Shown here one piece after another: positions 15,330 to 23,812 of a DNA stretch of 64,000 bases; the first letter of the stretch is position 1; every line of letters begins with the position of its first letter. Source of the DNA: Ferdinandcohnia sp047246645 (GTDB lineage Bacteria > Bacillota > Bacilli > Bacillales > Bacillaceae_L); the NCBI RefSeq assembly GCF_047246645.1, contig NZ_JBFOKR010000001.1:1-64000 (forward strand), written 5' to 3'. The position numbers were made by a program, and so were the translations under genes. The notes beneath the pieces were generated by a model, which saw only the letters and a program-made list of their open reading frames with translations, ran no database searches and had not been told where the DNA came from.

Positions 15330-16847
15330 GTGAAGCAACGTTATGTAGTGTTTTATGTTTCAATATTTATACTGTCTATACTTGTTATTGCGGGAGTAAT
15401 TATTCCTAATGCATTAGAAAACGTAACTTTTAATATACAGAATTTCATTTCTACTGCATTGGGCTGGTATTATCTTATCGTAGTCAGTATTATTCTTGTG
15501 ATCTGTTTATTTTTACTAATTTCTCCTGTTGGGAGAATTAAGCTCGGAAACCAAGATGAAAAACCTGAATTTTCTAGACCCACTTGGATTGCCATGTTAT
15601 TTAGTGCTGGAATGGGGATAGGACTCGTATTTTATGGAACATCAGAACCAATTGGGCATTATGCAATTAGTTCTCCTACTGGTGAAATTGGTACCGACCA
15701 AGCGATAAAGGATGCACTTAGATTTACCTTTTTTCACTGGGGAGTTCATGCTTGGGGAATCTATGCCATAGTCGCACTTTCAATTGCCTATTTCCACTTC
15801 AGACATAACAAATTGAGTTTGATAAGTGCTACTTTACAACCGATTTTCGGTGATAAGGTGAATGGCATTACCGGCAAAAGTATTGACACCTTTGCTGTAC
15901 TGGCAACTGTTCTCGGTGTTGCAACATCACTTGGATTTGGAGCCGTACAAATCAATGGTGGATTGGCCTACCTATTTGACCTATCCATTTCTGTTTGGAT
16001 GCAATTTATTATTATTGCCATTGTTACCGTTCTATTTTTACTATCGGCTATGTCCGGATTGGGTAAGGGGATAAAAATATTAAGCAACGCTAATATGATC
16101 TTAGCTGGTGCTTTATTTTTACTCATGTTTATATTCGGTCCAACGTTATTTATTCTCCAGTTATTTACCGATACAATCGGGTCATATATTCAAACTCTAC
16201 CCCAGATGAGTTTTAGAATTGCGCCTTTAAACGAAGATATCCGTGGCTGGATTACTGGGTGGACAATTTTTTATTGGGCTTGGTGGATTGCTTGGTCACC
16301 ATTCGTTGGGATCTTTATTGCCCGAGTTTCTAAAGGAAGAAGTATTAGAGAGTTTGTTTTTTTTGTACTACTAATCCCATCAATCGTTGTATTTTTATGG
16401 TTCTCGGCTTTCGGAGGTTCAGCTATTGCACTTGAACATAATGGGATTGCTGAGATATCAAGCCTATCTACAGAAACATCATTATTTGGCGTCTTTGCAC
16501 AATATCCAATGCCTTTACTAACTTCTATTACTGCAATAGTGCTTATAGCTTCGTTCTTCATCACATCTGCCGATTCTGGAACATATGTATTGGGAATGAT
16601 GACAACCAATGGATCACAAACGCCAGGAAATAAAATTAAATTCACATGGGGAGTCTTACTCTCTACAATCGCAGTAGTACTTCTTTACACAGGCGGACTC
16701 CAAGCATTACAAAACATGATGATTATAGCAGCACTACCTTTTTCACTCATTATTGCCTTAATGGCCATCAGCCTACTAAAGGCCCTGCAGGAAGAAGCAA
16801 AACAACTTGGAATAGGCCGCATAAAAAAAAGAGAAACCCATAAGTAG
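15330..16847 (+). CDS. BCCT family betaine/carnitine/choline transporter
   Basis: 505 residues and 12 helices, an OpuD/BetL-type secondary carrier that imports compatible solutes with sodium for osmoprotection. Family marks are SAGMGIGLVFYGTSEP (with the glycine motif GMGIGL), and the tryptophan box WTIFYWAWWIAWSPFVG. GGGGGT stands seven bases before the GTG at 15330; an adjacent TTG at 15327 is less well spaced. A second BCCT gene lies at 40692 with about the same length but a different glycine motif. No regulator gene is adjacent. Confidence 0.92.
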   Translation: MKQRYVVFYVSIFILSILVIAGVIIPNALENVTFNIQNFISTALGWYYLIVVSIILVICLFLLISPVGRIKLGNQDEKPEFSRPTWIAMLFSAGMGIGLVFYGTSEPIGHYAISSPTGEIGTDQAIKDALRFTFFHWGVHAWGIYAIVALSIAYFHFRHNKLSLISATLQPIFGDKVNGITGKSIDTFAVLATVLGVATSLGFGAVQINGGLAYLFDLSISVWMQFIIIAIVTVLFLLSAMSGLGKGIKILSNANMILAGALFLLMFIFGPTLFILQLFTDTIGSYIQTLPQMSFRIAPLNEDIRGWITGWTIFYWAWWIAWSPFVGIFIARVSKGRSIREFVFFVLLIPSIVVFLWFSAFGGSAIALEHNGIAEISSLSTETSLFGVFAQYPMPLLTSITAIVLIASFFITSADSGTYVLGMMTTNGSQTPGNKIKFTWGVLLSTIAVVLLYTGGLQALQNMMIIAALPFSLIIALMAISLLKALQEEAKQLGIGRIKKRETHK

Positions 16848-16863
16848 GTCAGAGATGGGTAAG

Positions 16864-16883
16864 GGGTACAGGTCCGTGTCCCA
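16864..16883. repeat. GGGACAGG-type dispersed repeat copy
   Basis: GGGTACAGGTCCGTGTCCCA, an imperfect palindrome of the family listed at 181. It lies 15 bp after the BCCT stop codon. Confidence 0.5.
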
Positions 16884-17049
16884 AAATGAGTAAACAAAGT
16901 GTAAATCGTAAATCCACTATACCAAATATAGAAGATACGACGGGAAAAGGTTCCAAACAGTGTCTCCAATAGGCACTTATAACAAGAAAAGGCATGCTTA
17001 ACTTTGTTTTCGAGGTAGAAGTATAGTCGGATATAACCCACTATACCCG

Positions 17050-17149
17050 TTTGTGCGCGTTAATTTGGATTTATGCACGTTAATTAAGATTTGTGCACGT
17101 TATTTGGGATTTATGCACGTTAAATTGAATTTGTGCATTTTAGAGAAAT
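17050..17149 (+). repeat. 20-bp tandem repeat, about five units
   Basis: Units start at 17050, 17070, 17090, 17110 and 17130, each like TTTGTGCACGTTAATTTGGA. The GTGCAC core is palindromic and alternates TTTGTG/TTTATG. It occupies the middle of the 500-bp gene-free stretch between the BCCT carrier and the ZorA-like gene. No open frame runs through it, so it is a non-coding array. Confidence 0.85.
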
Positions 17150-17183
17150 TTCAAGCGGTTCAGCTCTCCAATGTAATAAAACA

Positions 17184-17203
17184 GGGACAGGTTCCCTGTT
17201 CCA
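17184..17203. repeat. GGGACAGG-type dispersed repeat copy
   Basis: GGGACAGGTTCCCTGTTCCA, the last copy of this family that I see in the window. Apart from this element, the copy at 16864 and the 20-bp array, the gene-free region 16848-17375 shows nothing recognisable. Confidence 0.55.
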
Positions 17204-17375
17204 GACTTTGTAAGATGTATGTCCTCTAACCCAGTAAACCAAAAGGGCACATATGCCCAAAATCACCCAATCTCTGTCCACTTTCCATGCATGATTTGTC
17301 CATTTCCCGAATAGTTTTTATCAAAGGAAGTTGTACATGTTTGCTTCGTGACAAGCTATGAAATGGGGGAGAATA

Positions 17376-19202
17376 ATGGTCGAAGCGATTTTGGAGTTGT
17401 TTGTGAGTGAACAGCAGGCAGAAGCAGTTTTATCGAGTCCGTTAATTGAATTGATGTTTATGATTTTGTTTGTAGGATTTGCAGTAGCGTTGGTTGTTCA
17501 TTTTATGTTATTTAACCGATTGCGACAAATACGAAACTTTATTAGTAATACGAAAACGTTAGATATTGCTCCGTTGAGCACGTTTAAAACAGAATTTGAA
17601 CAGAAGAGTCAGCAGGAAGTAGTGAAGGTTGAAACCTTTGTTCAGCATAAGTTCTCAGGCTGGCGGATGTTTAATGTTCCAGTTGTAAGTTTGATTAAGA
17701 TGATACAGATGACGGTTTCAATTTTTATTTTAATAGGTGTCTTAGGGACGTTTATTGGTCTAGCGATGTCACTTGGTAGTATTGATGCTACAGGTGACCA
17801 GCTTGTAGAGAATGTGGCGTTGGTGCTGGCGGGGATTGATGTAGCGTTTTATACGAGTATTGCTGGTATGGGATTGTCTTTGATTATGACAATCGTCACG
17901 AAAGTAGCAAATACAGAGTATATGTTAACGGATATTATGTTGAAGACAGAGTCCTTTTTAGAGGGCAATGAACAGGATGGGATGTCCCGTCTAATCACTG
18001 TTTCTGAAAGTATTAATACATCGATTCATCAGCTCCGGGAGACCAATCAGGAATCCCTACAAAGCATAGTTAATTCGTTTAAGGGTTTCCAGGAATATAC
18101 GGTTGGTTTGCAACAATCAGCAAAGGATTTGGCGAAGTTTAATGAGGGACTATCACAGAACCTAAAGGAATTCGCCGTGATTTTTCATGGTGTCAAGGAA
18201 CTTACGGATGGCTTTGATAAAGGTGTTAAGAATCTGAATAAGAATTTTGATCAGCTGTTTACGTATTTTGAGAAGATGGATGATCGAAATCAAAAAATGA
18301 CAAGTGCATTTGTTGAAACGCATAAAAAGGTAGCGGAGTTAACAACTTCCCAGCAGGAAACGATGAATCACTTTCAACAATCGGTTTCAAATCTTCAAGA
18401 ATATTTTTCAAATATCGCAGATAGACAAGAATCAATCTATGGTGCTTTTGATAAAATGAATGTTCAAAGTGAACAGTTCACGAAGATTATGAAGGAAAAC
18501 AATCAGAAGTTTGAACGTATTTTTGGAGAGGATGTTTCTTCAAAGCTCACTGACATGATTACTTCTCTACGTGAAGTAAGAAATGATTTTAAAACACTTG
18601 GGCATTCTATCAATCGATTGCCACAGGCATTAGATACAATTAACAAGGCACAAAGTGAATATAAAAATCTCTTAACCTATCGTTTTGATGAACTGACGAA
18701 CTTTACTCATGAATTTAACTCTCATCTTCAAGTTCATCTTACAAACTCGCAGGCTATTGAGAGTTATTTGAATGAAGCAAACCGCTCGAGTGAGCAAATC
18801 TCTATGAAACATACAAAATTACTAAATGACATTCAGCGGACTGTTTCGCAAATGTCGGAGGGATTCAACTATAAAGAAAATCAAATTGAAGCGAGTGTAA
18901 ATGCATTACGGGATACACTTTCTAAATATGTAACAACGTTAGAGGGCAGCATTGGTGATCGGTTGGAGAAGGTGAGTCGAAATATTGGAGATTATATTTC
19001 TGATATGAATGAGGCAGTGAAGAAGGAGTTTAAACAAATTGGCGATATTACAGACGATAACCAGCAGAGAAGCTCTCGTCATTTGCAACAGGCACTTTCT
19101 GAGTTAAGTCAGGAGTTTCAACAGCTGAACCGACAGCTTCATACCATCTCGCAAACTGCGGTTGAACAAAGCAACAGGGTAAGGGTTGGAACCAATGATT
19201 AA
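17376..19202 (+). CDS. ZorA-like MotA/TolQ/ExbB proton-channel protein with long tail
   Basis: 608 residues. Helix 1 lies at about 26-46, helix 2 at 112-132 (GVLGTFIGLAMSL) and helix 3 at 145-175 (AFYTSIAGMG), the MotA/TolQ/ExbB core. Residues about 180-608 form a very long coiled-coil tail rich in Q, N and S, projecting into the cytosol. This layout is that of ZorA of Zorya anti-phage defence, not of flagellar MotA (about 260-290 residues). GGGGGA precedes the ATG at 17376. The ZorB-like partner overlaps by eight bases. No ZorC, ZorD or ZorE gene follows. Confidence 0.8.
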   Translation: MVEAILELFVSEQQAEAVLSSPLIELMFMILFVGFAVALVVHFMLFNRLRQIRNFISNTKTLDIAPLSTFKTEFEQKSQQEVVKVETFVQHKFSGWRMFNVPVVSLIKMIQMTVSIFILIGVLGTFIGLAMSLGSIDATGDQLVENVALVLAGIDVAFYTSIAGMGLSLIMTIVTKVANTEYMLTDIMLKTESFLEGNEQDGMSRLITVSESINTSIHQLRETNQESLQSIVNSFKGFQEYTVGLQQSAKDLAKFNEGLSQNLKEFAVIFHGVKELTDGFDKGVKNLNKNFDQLFTYFEKMDDRNQKMTSAFVETHKKVAELTTSQQETMNHFQQSVSNLQEYFSNIADRQESIYGAFDKMNVQSEQFTKIMKENNQKFERIFGEDVSSKLTDMITSLREVRNDFKTLGHSINRLPQALDTINKAQSEYKNLLTYRFDELTNFTHEFNSHLQVHLTNSQAIESYLNEANRSSEQISMKHTKLLNDIQRTVSQMSEGFNYKENQIEASVNALRDTLSKYVTTLEGSIGDRLEKVSRNIGDYISDMNEAVKKEFKQIGDITDDNQQRSSRHLQQALSELSQEFQQLNRQLHTISQTAVEQSNRVRVGTND

Positions 19203-19881
19203 TAAATATCAAAAGCTTTTTCACCGAGAACAAGAGGAAAGTCACTTCTGGCCTTCTTTTACAGACTTACTAACTTCAGTGTTACTCTGTTTTATCCTTA
19301 TTTTTATTATCATGATGGTGATCAAATCGTTTCAAATTAAAGAAATGAAAGAGACGATTGATCAAATCATGGGTGTACGAGTGGATTTAATTCAGGATCT
19401 AAATGAGGAGTTCAGTGATTCGGGAATTGAGATTGATGAAAAAACGGGTGCCCTCCTATTTAATACAGATATCTTATTTGAGTATGACTCGGCGACGTTG
19501 AAGCCGGAAGCATTTCAGTTTCTAAATGAATTTGTCCCAGCGTATTTGGATGTGCTCCTGGAAAATGGGTACGAGGAGTATATCTCTGAAATTATCATTG
19601 AAGGGCACGCGGACCAGGATGGTACATATTTGTACAATCTGGAACTCTCGCAGCAACGGGCATACCGTGTGGCTGAATATATTTTAAGCGATGATTTTCC
19701 TTATAAAAATATCCAGGAACATCTTCAGGCGAAGTTAACAGTAAACGGTAGGTCATATACAGATGGGCGTAACGATGAGAATGGGAACTATAGCAATCAA
19801 GCTTCCCGCCGGGTAGAGTTTAAGTTTCGCTTGAAGGACCAGGAGATTTTGGAGAAGACGCGGGAGTTATTGGGGAATTAA
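19195..19881 (+). CDS. ZorB-like MotB/OmpA-domain stator protein
   Basis: 228 residues. A short cytosolic N-terminus leads to one membrane helix (24-46) whose first residue is D24 in FTDLLTSVLL, the position of the proton-carrying aspartate of MotB/ZorB. An OmpA-like peptidoglycan-binding domain follows: EGHADQDG (136-143), LSQQRAYRVAEYIL and the closing NQASRRVEFKF. It should anchor the motor complex to the cell wall. The ATG at 19195 overlaps the ZorA-like stop by eight bases, so the two are translationally coupled. A strong terminator follows, closing a two-gene unit. Confidence 0.82.
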   Translation: MINKYQKLFHREQEESHFWPSFTDLLTSVLLCFILIFIIMMVIKSFQIKEMKETIDQIMGVRVDLIQDLNEEFSDSGIEIDEKTGALLFNTDILFEYDSATLKPEAFQFLNEFVPAYLDVLLENGYEEYISEIIIEGHADQDGTYLYNLELSQQRAYRVAEYILSDDFPYKNIQEHLQAKLTVNGRSYTDGRNDENGNYSNQASRRVEFKFRLKDQEILEKTRELLGN

Positions 19882-19962
19882 TAAAATCTAATGGAGAGTC
19901 AACTTATTATTAGACTCTGCGTTTACTTGTCCAATCCCTACTTTGTACTAAATGCTAAAGCA

Positions 19963-19993
19963 CCTTGTGGAAATAAAACCCACAAGGTTTTTT
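19963..19993 (+). terminator. Rho-independent terminator of the ZorAB-like operon
   Basis: CCTTGTGG, AAATAAAAC loop, CCACAAGG and six T. Confidence 0.85.
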
Positions 19994-20099
19994 CATTGTA
20001 GTTTAATATTGAACAATTTCATAGTCTAATGGTGTCATCTAGGTACTGACCCGCATATGGTACACCAAGAAATGCTAAATGCTCATAGGAGGTAGTTAT

Positions 20100-20861
20100 T
20101 TGTACAGGCAATTTCGGGAACTAGCAGATGGTAACTATATTAACTCTGGAGTCATAGCGTTGCTTGATATGAAGCAAGGTGACGTTACAGGCGACGGTAT
20201 TTTTGATTATGTATATTTATATGGTAAAAAAAACGTAGAATCCGACATCTTTGCAGATCAAATTACACTCGTCATTCAAGATGGGCGTACTAACCAGACC
20301 ATAACCATTCCTCTTCCATACAATGCAGGATATAATGCTACGCTCTTCCTTGGGGATTTTTCTAAAGATAACATACTTGATATTTATGTAAGTATTGAGT
20401 CAGGAGGAAGTGGGGGGTACGGTATTTTCTATATTTACTCCTTTAAAAGTAATATTCCACGCTTATTGTTTGATATAGAACAATATAATAATAGCTACTC
20501 TTTCAATGTCAATTTTGAAGACAATTATAAAGTTAGTGTTGCAAGTCCATCACTAGACCTGCTTTTCACCCTGGACATTAGCAGCAAAGGCTACGATTAT
20601 CTATCACAACTTTACGATGAAAATGGCAACTTAAAACAACCAGTTAAAGGCGAGGTTCTTGCCGCTGGTGCTTTATATCCAATTGTTATGAATTTAAAGA
20701 GTATGAGTTATGATTTACTTGTTTTTAAACGAATTATTGGTATTTCTAATTCAGATACTCTAGGATATCTCGAAAACTTCTTAACTTGGAATGGCACTCA
20801 ATTTAGTTCCACGAGATTGGTTACGGCGATACTTGGAACCAAGTTAATTAGCCTCAACTAA
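20100..20861 (+). CDS. FG-GAP/VCBS-like repeat protein, hypothetical
   Basis: About 253 residues with calcium-loop-like FG-GAP signatures: QGDVTGDGIFDYVYLYG and LGDFSKDNILDIYVSIE, the D-x-x-x-D-x-x-x-D pattern of beta-propeller blades. The middle is GGSGGYG-rich. No signal peptide is seen from the chosen start. AGGAGGT at 20087-20093 stands seven bases ahead of TTG 20100, preferred over ATG 20079 lying upstream of that site. Proteins of this kind occur in spore formers; a spore-surface role is a guess. Confidence 0.65.
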   Translation: MYRQFRELADGNYINSGVIALLDMKQGDVTGDGIFDYVYLYGKKNVESDIFADQITLVIQDGRTNQTITIPLPYNAGYNATLFLGDFSKDNILDIYVSIESGGSGGYGIFYIYSFKSNIPRLLFDIEQYNNSYSFNVNFEDNYKVSVASPSLDLLFTLDISSKGYDYLSQLYDENGNLKQPVKGEVLAAGALYPIVMNLKSMSYDLLVFKRIIGISNSDTLGYLENFLTWNGTQFSSTRLVTAILGTKLISLN

Positions 20862-20922
20862 TGTTAATTAATAGATTGTATTACTTTAAATAAAAAATCC
20901 TTTAAAAAAATGGAGGCAGTGT

Positions 20923-21414
20923 ATGACGAATTTTTATTATTTTAACGGGACAGTCACGATGATCAGTGACTTTTTTACAGGTCAAAATGGTGAAGGACAA
21001 GGCTGTAATAAATTATTTACTTTAGAGAACGATCGGGGAGAAATAGTAAATTTCGTGGTTTCACCCGCCACTTACTTTGTCGATCATGTAATGGTGACAG
21101 TAGGAGATCGAGTGACTGGATATTATGACGGAAATGCACCTGCCATTTTTATTTACCCTCCACAATATCAAGCACTCGTTATGGTGAAAGAAAACCCAAA
21201 TCAGAATGTAAAAGTAGATTATTTTAATAGTCAGCTGGTGAGTAGTGATGGACAATTACGTTTAACTATTTCTCCTTATACTAGAATCGTATTAACAAAT
21301 GGTCAATTTTTTTCTGGAAATCCAACGAACCGTGATTTAATTGTAATCTATGGACCCACCACAAAAAGTATCCCCGCACAAACCACTCCTTATCGAATAA
21401 TTGTTATTTGTTAG
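20923..21414 (+). CDS. Conserved hypothetical protein
   Basis: 163 residues, nearly all predicted beta strands (NFYYFNGTVTMISDF, VSPATYFVDHVMVTVGDRV, YRIIVIC). The start NGTVTMI and the GDRVTGYYDGNAPA turn suggest an OB-like barrel. No signal peptide. GGAGG lies nine bases before the ATG. It follows the VCBS-like gene by 60 bp in the same direction and probably shares its transcript, ending at the terminator near 21523. Not recognised as a named family. Confidence 0.6.
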   Translation: MTNFYYFNGTVTMISDFFTGQNGEGQGCNKLFTLENDRGEIVNFVVSPATYFVDHVMVTVGDRVTGYYDGNAPAIFIYPPQYQALVMVKENPNQNVKVDYFNSQLVSSDGQLRLTISPYTRIVLTNGQFFSGNPTNRDLIVIYGPTTKSIPAQTTPYRIIVIC

Positions 21415-21522
21415 GGTTTACTATTGTAGGACCTCGATTGTTAACAAAATGGTAGATATTTCAGAGGTTAGCCTTCACAAAGATATGCCTAACAAGAATC
21501 GGTAGAGCTAATAAATAGCGTT

Positions 21523-21553
21523 GCAGTGTATATCGTATAATGCACTGCTTTTT
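21523..21553 (+). terminator. Rho-independent terminator
   Basis: GCAGTG and CACTGC arms around a 14-base loop, followed by CTTTTTC. A short stem, but the T run is clear. Confidence 0.6.
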
Positions 21554-21616
21554 CTTTTTTGAATATATGGTAAAATTTAGTTAAAAGGGATATCGGTTGT
21601 TCAGGGGGAGTATGTA

Positions 21617-22024
21617 TTGAAAAAACTTATTGGAGTTATCCTGTTTGTAATTCTAATTTTTCTCATAAAAGACTATATGTTTGCAAGTGATTCAGTAAGC
21701 ATGACGGAAATTGAATATCAACAATTTAATCACTCTGAGGATACATTTGGCGAGACTAGAATTATTAATGACAAACATACCGTTGAAAAAGTTGCTGAGA
21801 TTTTACTAAAAACAAATCATGAAAATACGAAATATGAAAAAGTATCCCAACAAGATTATCAAGTGACCATATTTTATGAAGATAGGTCAACAGAGGTTAT
21901 TAGAATATGGATTGATTTTGGCAGAGACTTTGATCTGCTAGAGAGTGATAGAAGAAGTGGGGCATATATATTGAAAGACAGCGAATCAAGAGAAACGCTG
22001 CGTAAAATTTTAACTAACAAATAG
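21617..22024 (+). CDS. Small membrane-anchored/secreted hypothetical protein
   Basis: 135 residues starting with TTG after GGGGGAG. The first 20 residues (MKKLIGVILFVILIFLIKDY) are an uncleaved anchor or signal peptide; the rest is a soluble extracytoplasmic domain with YQVTIFYEDRSTEVIRIW. The topology resembles the lipoprotein at 5681 (a strand pair then a SLVGEP-like end) but lacks a lipobox cysteine. Family unknown. The next gene begins 22 bp later. Confidence 0.6.
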   Translation: MKKLIGVILFVILIFLIKDYMFASDSVSMTEIEYQQFNHSEDTFGETRIINDKHTVEKVAEILLKTNHENTKYEKVSQQDYQVTIFYEDRSTEVIRIWIDFGRDFDLLESDRRSGAYILKDSESRETLRKILTNK

Positions 22025-22046
22025 ATAGAGAGTTGGAATAAACAAA

Positions 22047-22622
22047 TTGAAAAATACATTACTAATCAGAACGGAAGCATCCTATTCTTTAAATTTTTTA
22101 GTTTATATCCAAAATATATTTCTAAATCGAGAACAAGGTGGGGAATTTAAATTCCCTTGCTTGCCAACAAATTGTGAGTTTAGATCGGATTTTGAAACAT
22201 GTTTCAGAGAGTTATGGAATGAGGTATCAAAGCGTTTATCAGAGGGAGCTATTCATGATCAGAAAATCTTCATTGAAGAGAAAGACCTTTTCTATCAGAG
22301 ATTATTTGTTTCTAGCGATGAATCATTACAACAATATAATAATATTTATCAGTCATTCAAGGTATGGTGGGGTAGCTTAGCTGGTCAATTTGCAATTGAG
22401 AGGTCAGTTGGCGTGTATATAGAAAAAGTGTATGCGGAATTAGCACAGTCACTTTTAGAAAAAGGAATAAAGCCTAAAAAAAGTGTAGATATTAGCATCC
22501 TTTACGATGATTGTGTAGTTATTGATCTGAAGCCTTCAGCTTATTTTGTCAGTCTATCGATAAGAGATTGTATCTTGAATTCCAAAGAGTTACTTGGAAA
22601 AGTGGAGGTCTGTATTAGGTGA
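22047..22622 (+). CDS. Hypothetical protein
   Basis: 191 residues, soluble, mixed helix and strand, with a cysteine-containing FKFPCLPTNCEF segment and a C-terminal YDDCVVIDLKPSAYFVSLSI. TTG start with a GAGAGTTGG site upstream. It follows the membrane-anchored protein by 22 bp and is probably co-transcribed. I do not recognise a domain. Confidence 0.55.
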   Translation: MKNTLLIRTEASYSLNFLVYIQNIFLNREQGGEFKFPCLPTNCEFRSDFETCFRELWNEVSKRLSEGAIHDQKIFIEEKDLFYQRLFVSSDESLQQYNNIYQSFKVWWGSLAGQFAIERSVGVYIEKVYAELAQSLLEKGIKPKKSVDISILYDDCVVIDLKPSAYFVSLSIRDCILNSKELLGKVEVCIR

Positions 22623-22649
22623 GAAATGCTGATTTGTGAGGTGAAAAAC

Positions 22650-22815
22650 GTGAAACTTAATAAAATAAAAATTCTAGGATGGTGATAATCGTATTTTAGG
22701 AGTTTGTGAGTTCTTTTTTAAAGAAGAATTATCGGTCATTACAACTGGTATTGGTGGACTGTTTTGTTTTCTGCTTGGTTTGGGGTTAGCTTTTTTACAA
22801 ACCCAAAAGAGTTAA
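22650..22815 (+). pseudogene. Frameshifted small membrane protein remnant
   Basis: GAGGTGA precedes GTG 22650, which encodes MKLNKIKILG and then reaches stops in frame. Two other frames continue the sense: MVIIVF around 22678-22698, then LGVCEFFFKEELSVITTGIG and GLFCFLLGLGLAFLQTQKS ending at the TAA at 22813. Read together they make one plausible 50-55 residue protein with a C-terminal membrane helix, broken by two small indels. Either a decayed gene or sequence error. Confidence 0.4.
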
Positions 22816-22925
22816 ACAATCTGAAAGTCATTGATTACTAGGTTGATTTTCTATAACTACGTAACTTTTATTCTGCTGATTCGTATAACAGAGTAAACAT
22901 AATTGTCATGACAGGAGGGATACGT

Positions 22926-23018
22926 GTGAGCGCTATATTTTCAGTTCTTGGTGATATATTTGGTGCAATTGCTACAGCTATGATGGGAAAGAAAAAGAAC
23001 GGTAAAACGAAGAAGTAG
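22926..23018 (+). CDS. 30-residue amphipathic/basic peptide
   Basis: GTG start six bases after AGGAGGG (22913-22919), a near-ideal ribosome site. The product MSAIFSVLGDIFGAIATAMM plus GKKKNGKTKK has a hydrophobic, glycine-rich helix followed by a lysine tail. It could be a small membrane peptide, a type I toxin-like peptide or a peptide bound to other proteins; sequence cannot decide. The strength of the ribosome site and the tidy end argue for a real gene. Confidence 0.5.
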   Translation: MSAIFSVLGDIFGAIATAMMGKKKNGKTKK

Positions 23019-23052
23019 ATCACCGGACAATTAATAAATAGGAAGTGTTAAC

Positions 23053-23481
23053 ATGGATCGATTGTCTTTAAAAATTGAGAAAAACAGCGAAGGGTTTGAA
23101 AATGTACACCTTTACATAAACGGTGAGAATTTAATTGAACTTATTAAACGGATTGAACTGGAATATGACGCAAGTATTGCGGGAGATTATCAAGGACTTC
23201 CCCCTGCATTTGTATTCTCCCCTTCCAACCACTTTTTTGGAAAGGCTCAGGAAGAGCTTGATTATCTTGAGGATAAAACAGTGATTTTACTATGTGAGTG
23301 CGGAATTGCAGGATGTTGGGACTTTAATGTAAAAATAGTTTTTCCTGATAACACTGTTACGTGGAGTGATTTTGAACAACCTCACAGAGGCCCAAAATCA
23401 GCAGGGGGCCATTGGCAATATTCTTCTCTTGGACCGTTTGTGTTTGATCGAAAACAGTATGAATCAGTGTTTAAGAAGTAA
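23053..23481 (+). CDS. Hypothetical protein with CECxxxGCW motif
   Basis: 142 residues. The conserved-looking core is LLCECGIAGCWDFNVKI followed by VTWSDFEQPHR, with a GPFVFDRKQYE end. I have the impression that this combination recurs in hypothetical proteins of several phyla, but I cannot name a domain. The cysteines (three within eight residues) could bind metal. It follows the 30-residue peptide by 34 bp and precedes a small membrane gene by 25 bp. Confidence 0.6.
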   Translation: MDRLSLKIEKNSEGFENVHLYINGENLIELIKRIELEYDASIAGDYQGLPPAFVFSPSNHFFGKAQEELDYLEDKTVILLCECGIAGCWDFNVKIVFPDNTVTWSDFEQPHRGPKSAGGHWQYSSLGPFVFDRKQYESVFKK

Positions 23482-23506
23482 AAAATTTTTTGAGGAGAGT
23501 GTAGAT

Positions 23507-23647
23507 ATGGATATATTATTTGGAAGTTTACTATTTGCCGGGGTTTTTGCAGTTTTCGATGCGTTAAGGAGAATGAATAATAACATACTTGACCAGACGG
23601 AAGAGATCAAAAAATTACGTGAGGATTTAAAAAATAGTAAAAGGTAG
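23507..23647 (+). CDS. 46-residue membrane protein with coiled-coil tail
   Basis: GAGGAGAG lies ahead of the ATG at 23507. The product has an N-terminal helix (ILFGSLLFAGVFAVFDAL) and a charged heptad-like tail (ILDQTEEIKKLREDLKNSKR). The N-out/C-in or reverse topology is not clear. This small gene is hidden inside a longer frame that opens at 23366. Likely a real small protein; function unknown. Confidence 0.55.
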   Translation: MDILFGSLLFAGVFAVFDALRRMNNNILDQTEEIKKLREDLKNSKR

Positions 23648-23812
23648 TTTGTGGGGTACGTTTGTATTTCAGATGGAAAAAGACTTATTAAAAAGCGTGA
23701 AAACCATTTCTTTTGAGGGACGTTCATCACTTAGACTAGTAGGAAGATAGAAGCGATGAAGAATGGTTCTTGTCAGTTTAAATAAGATTGAGTAAAGGAG
23801 GAGTGGTCTACT

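Noticed and set aside
17050..17149. CRISPR array
   Set aside because: The 20-bp units are contiguous without unique spacers, and no cas gene is present.
17376..19881. Flagellar stator MotAB
   Set aside because: The MotA-like protein is about twice the normal length with a long coiled-coil tail, which fits ZorA far better than MotA.
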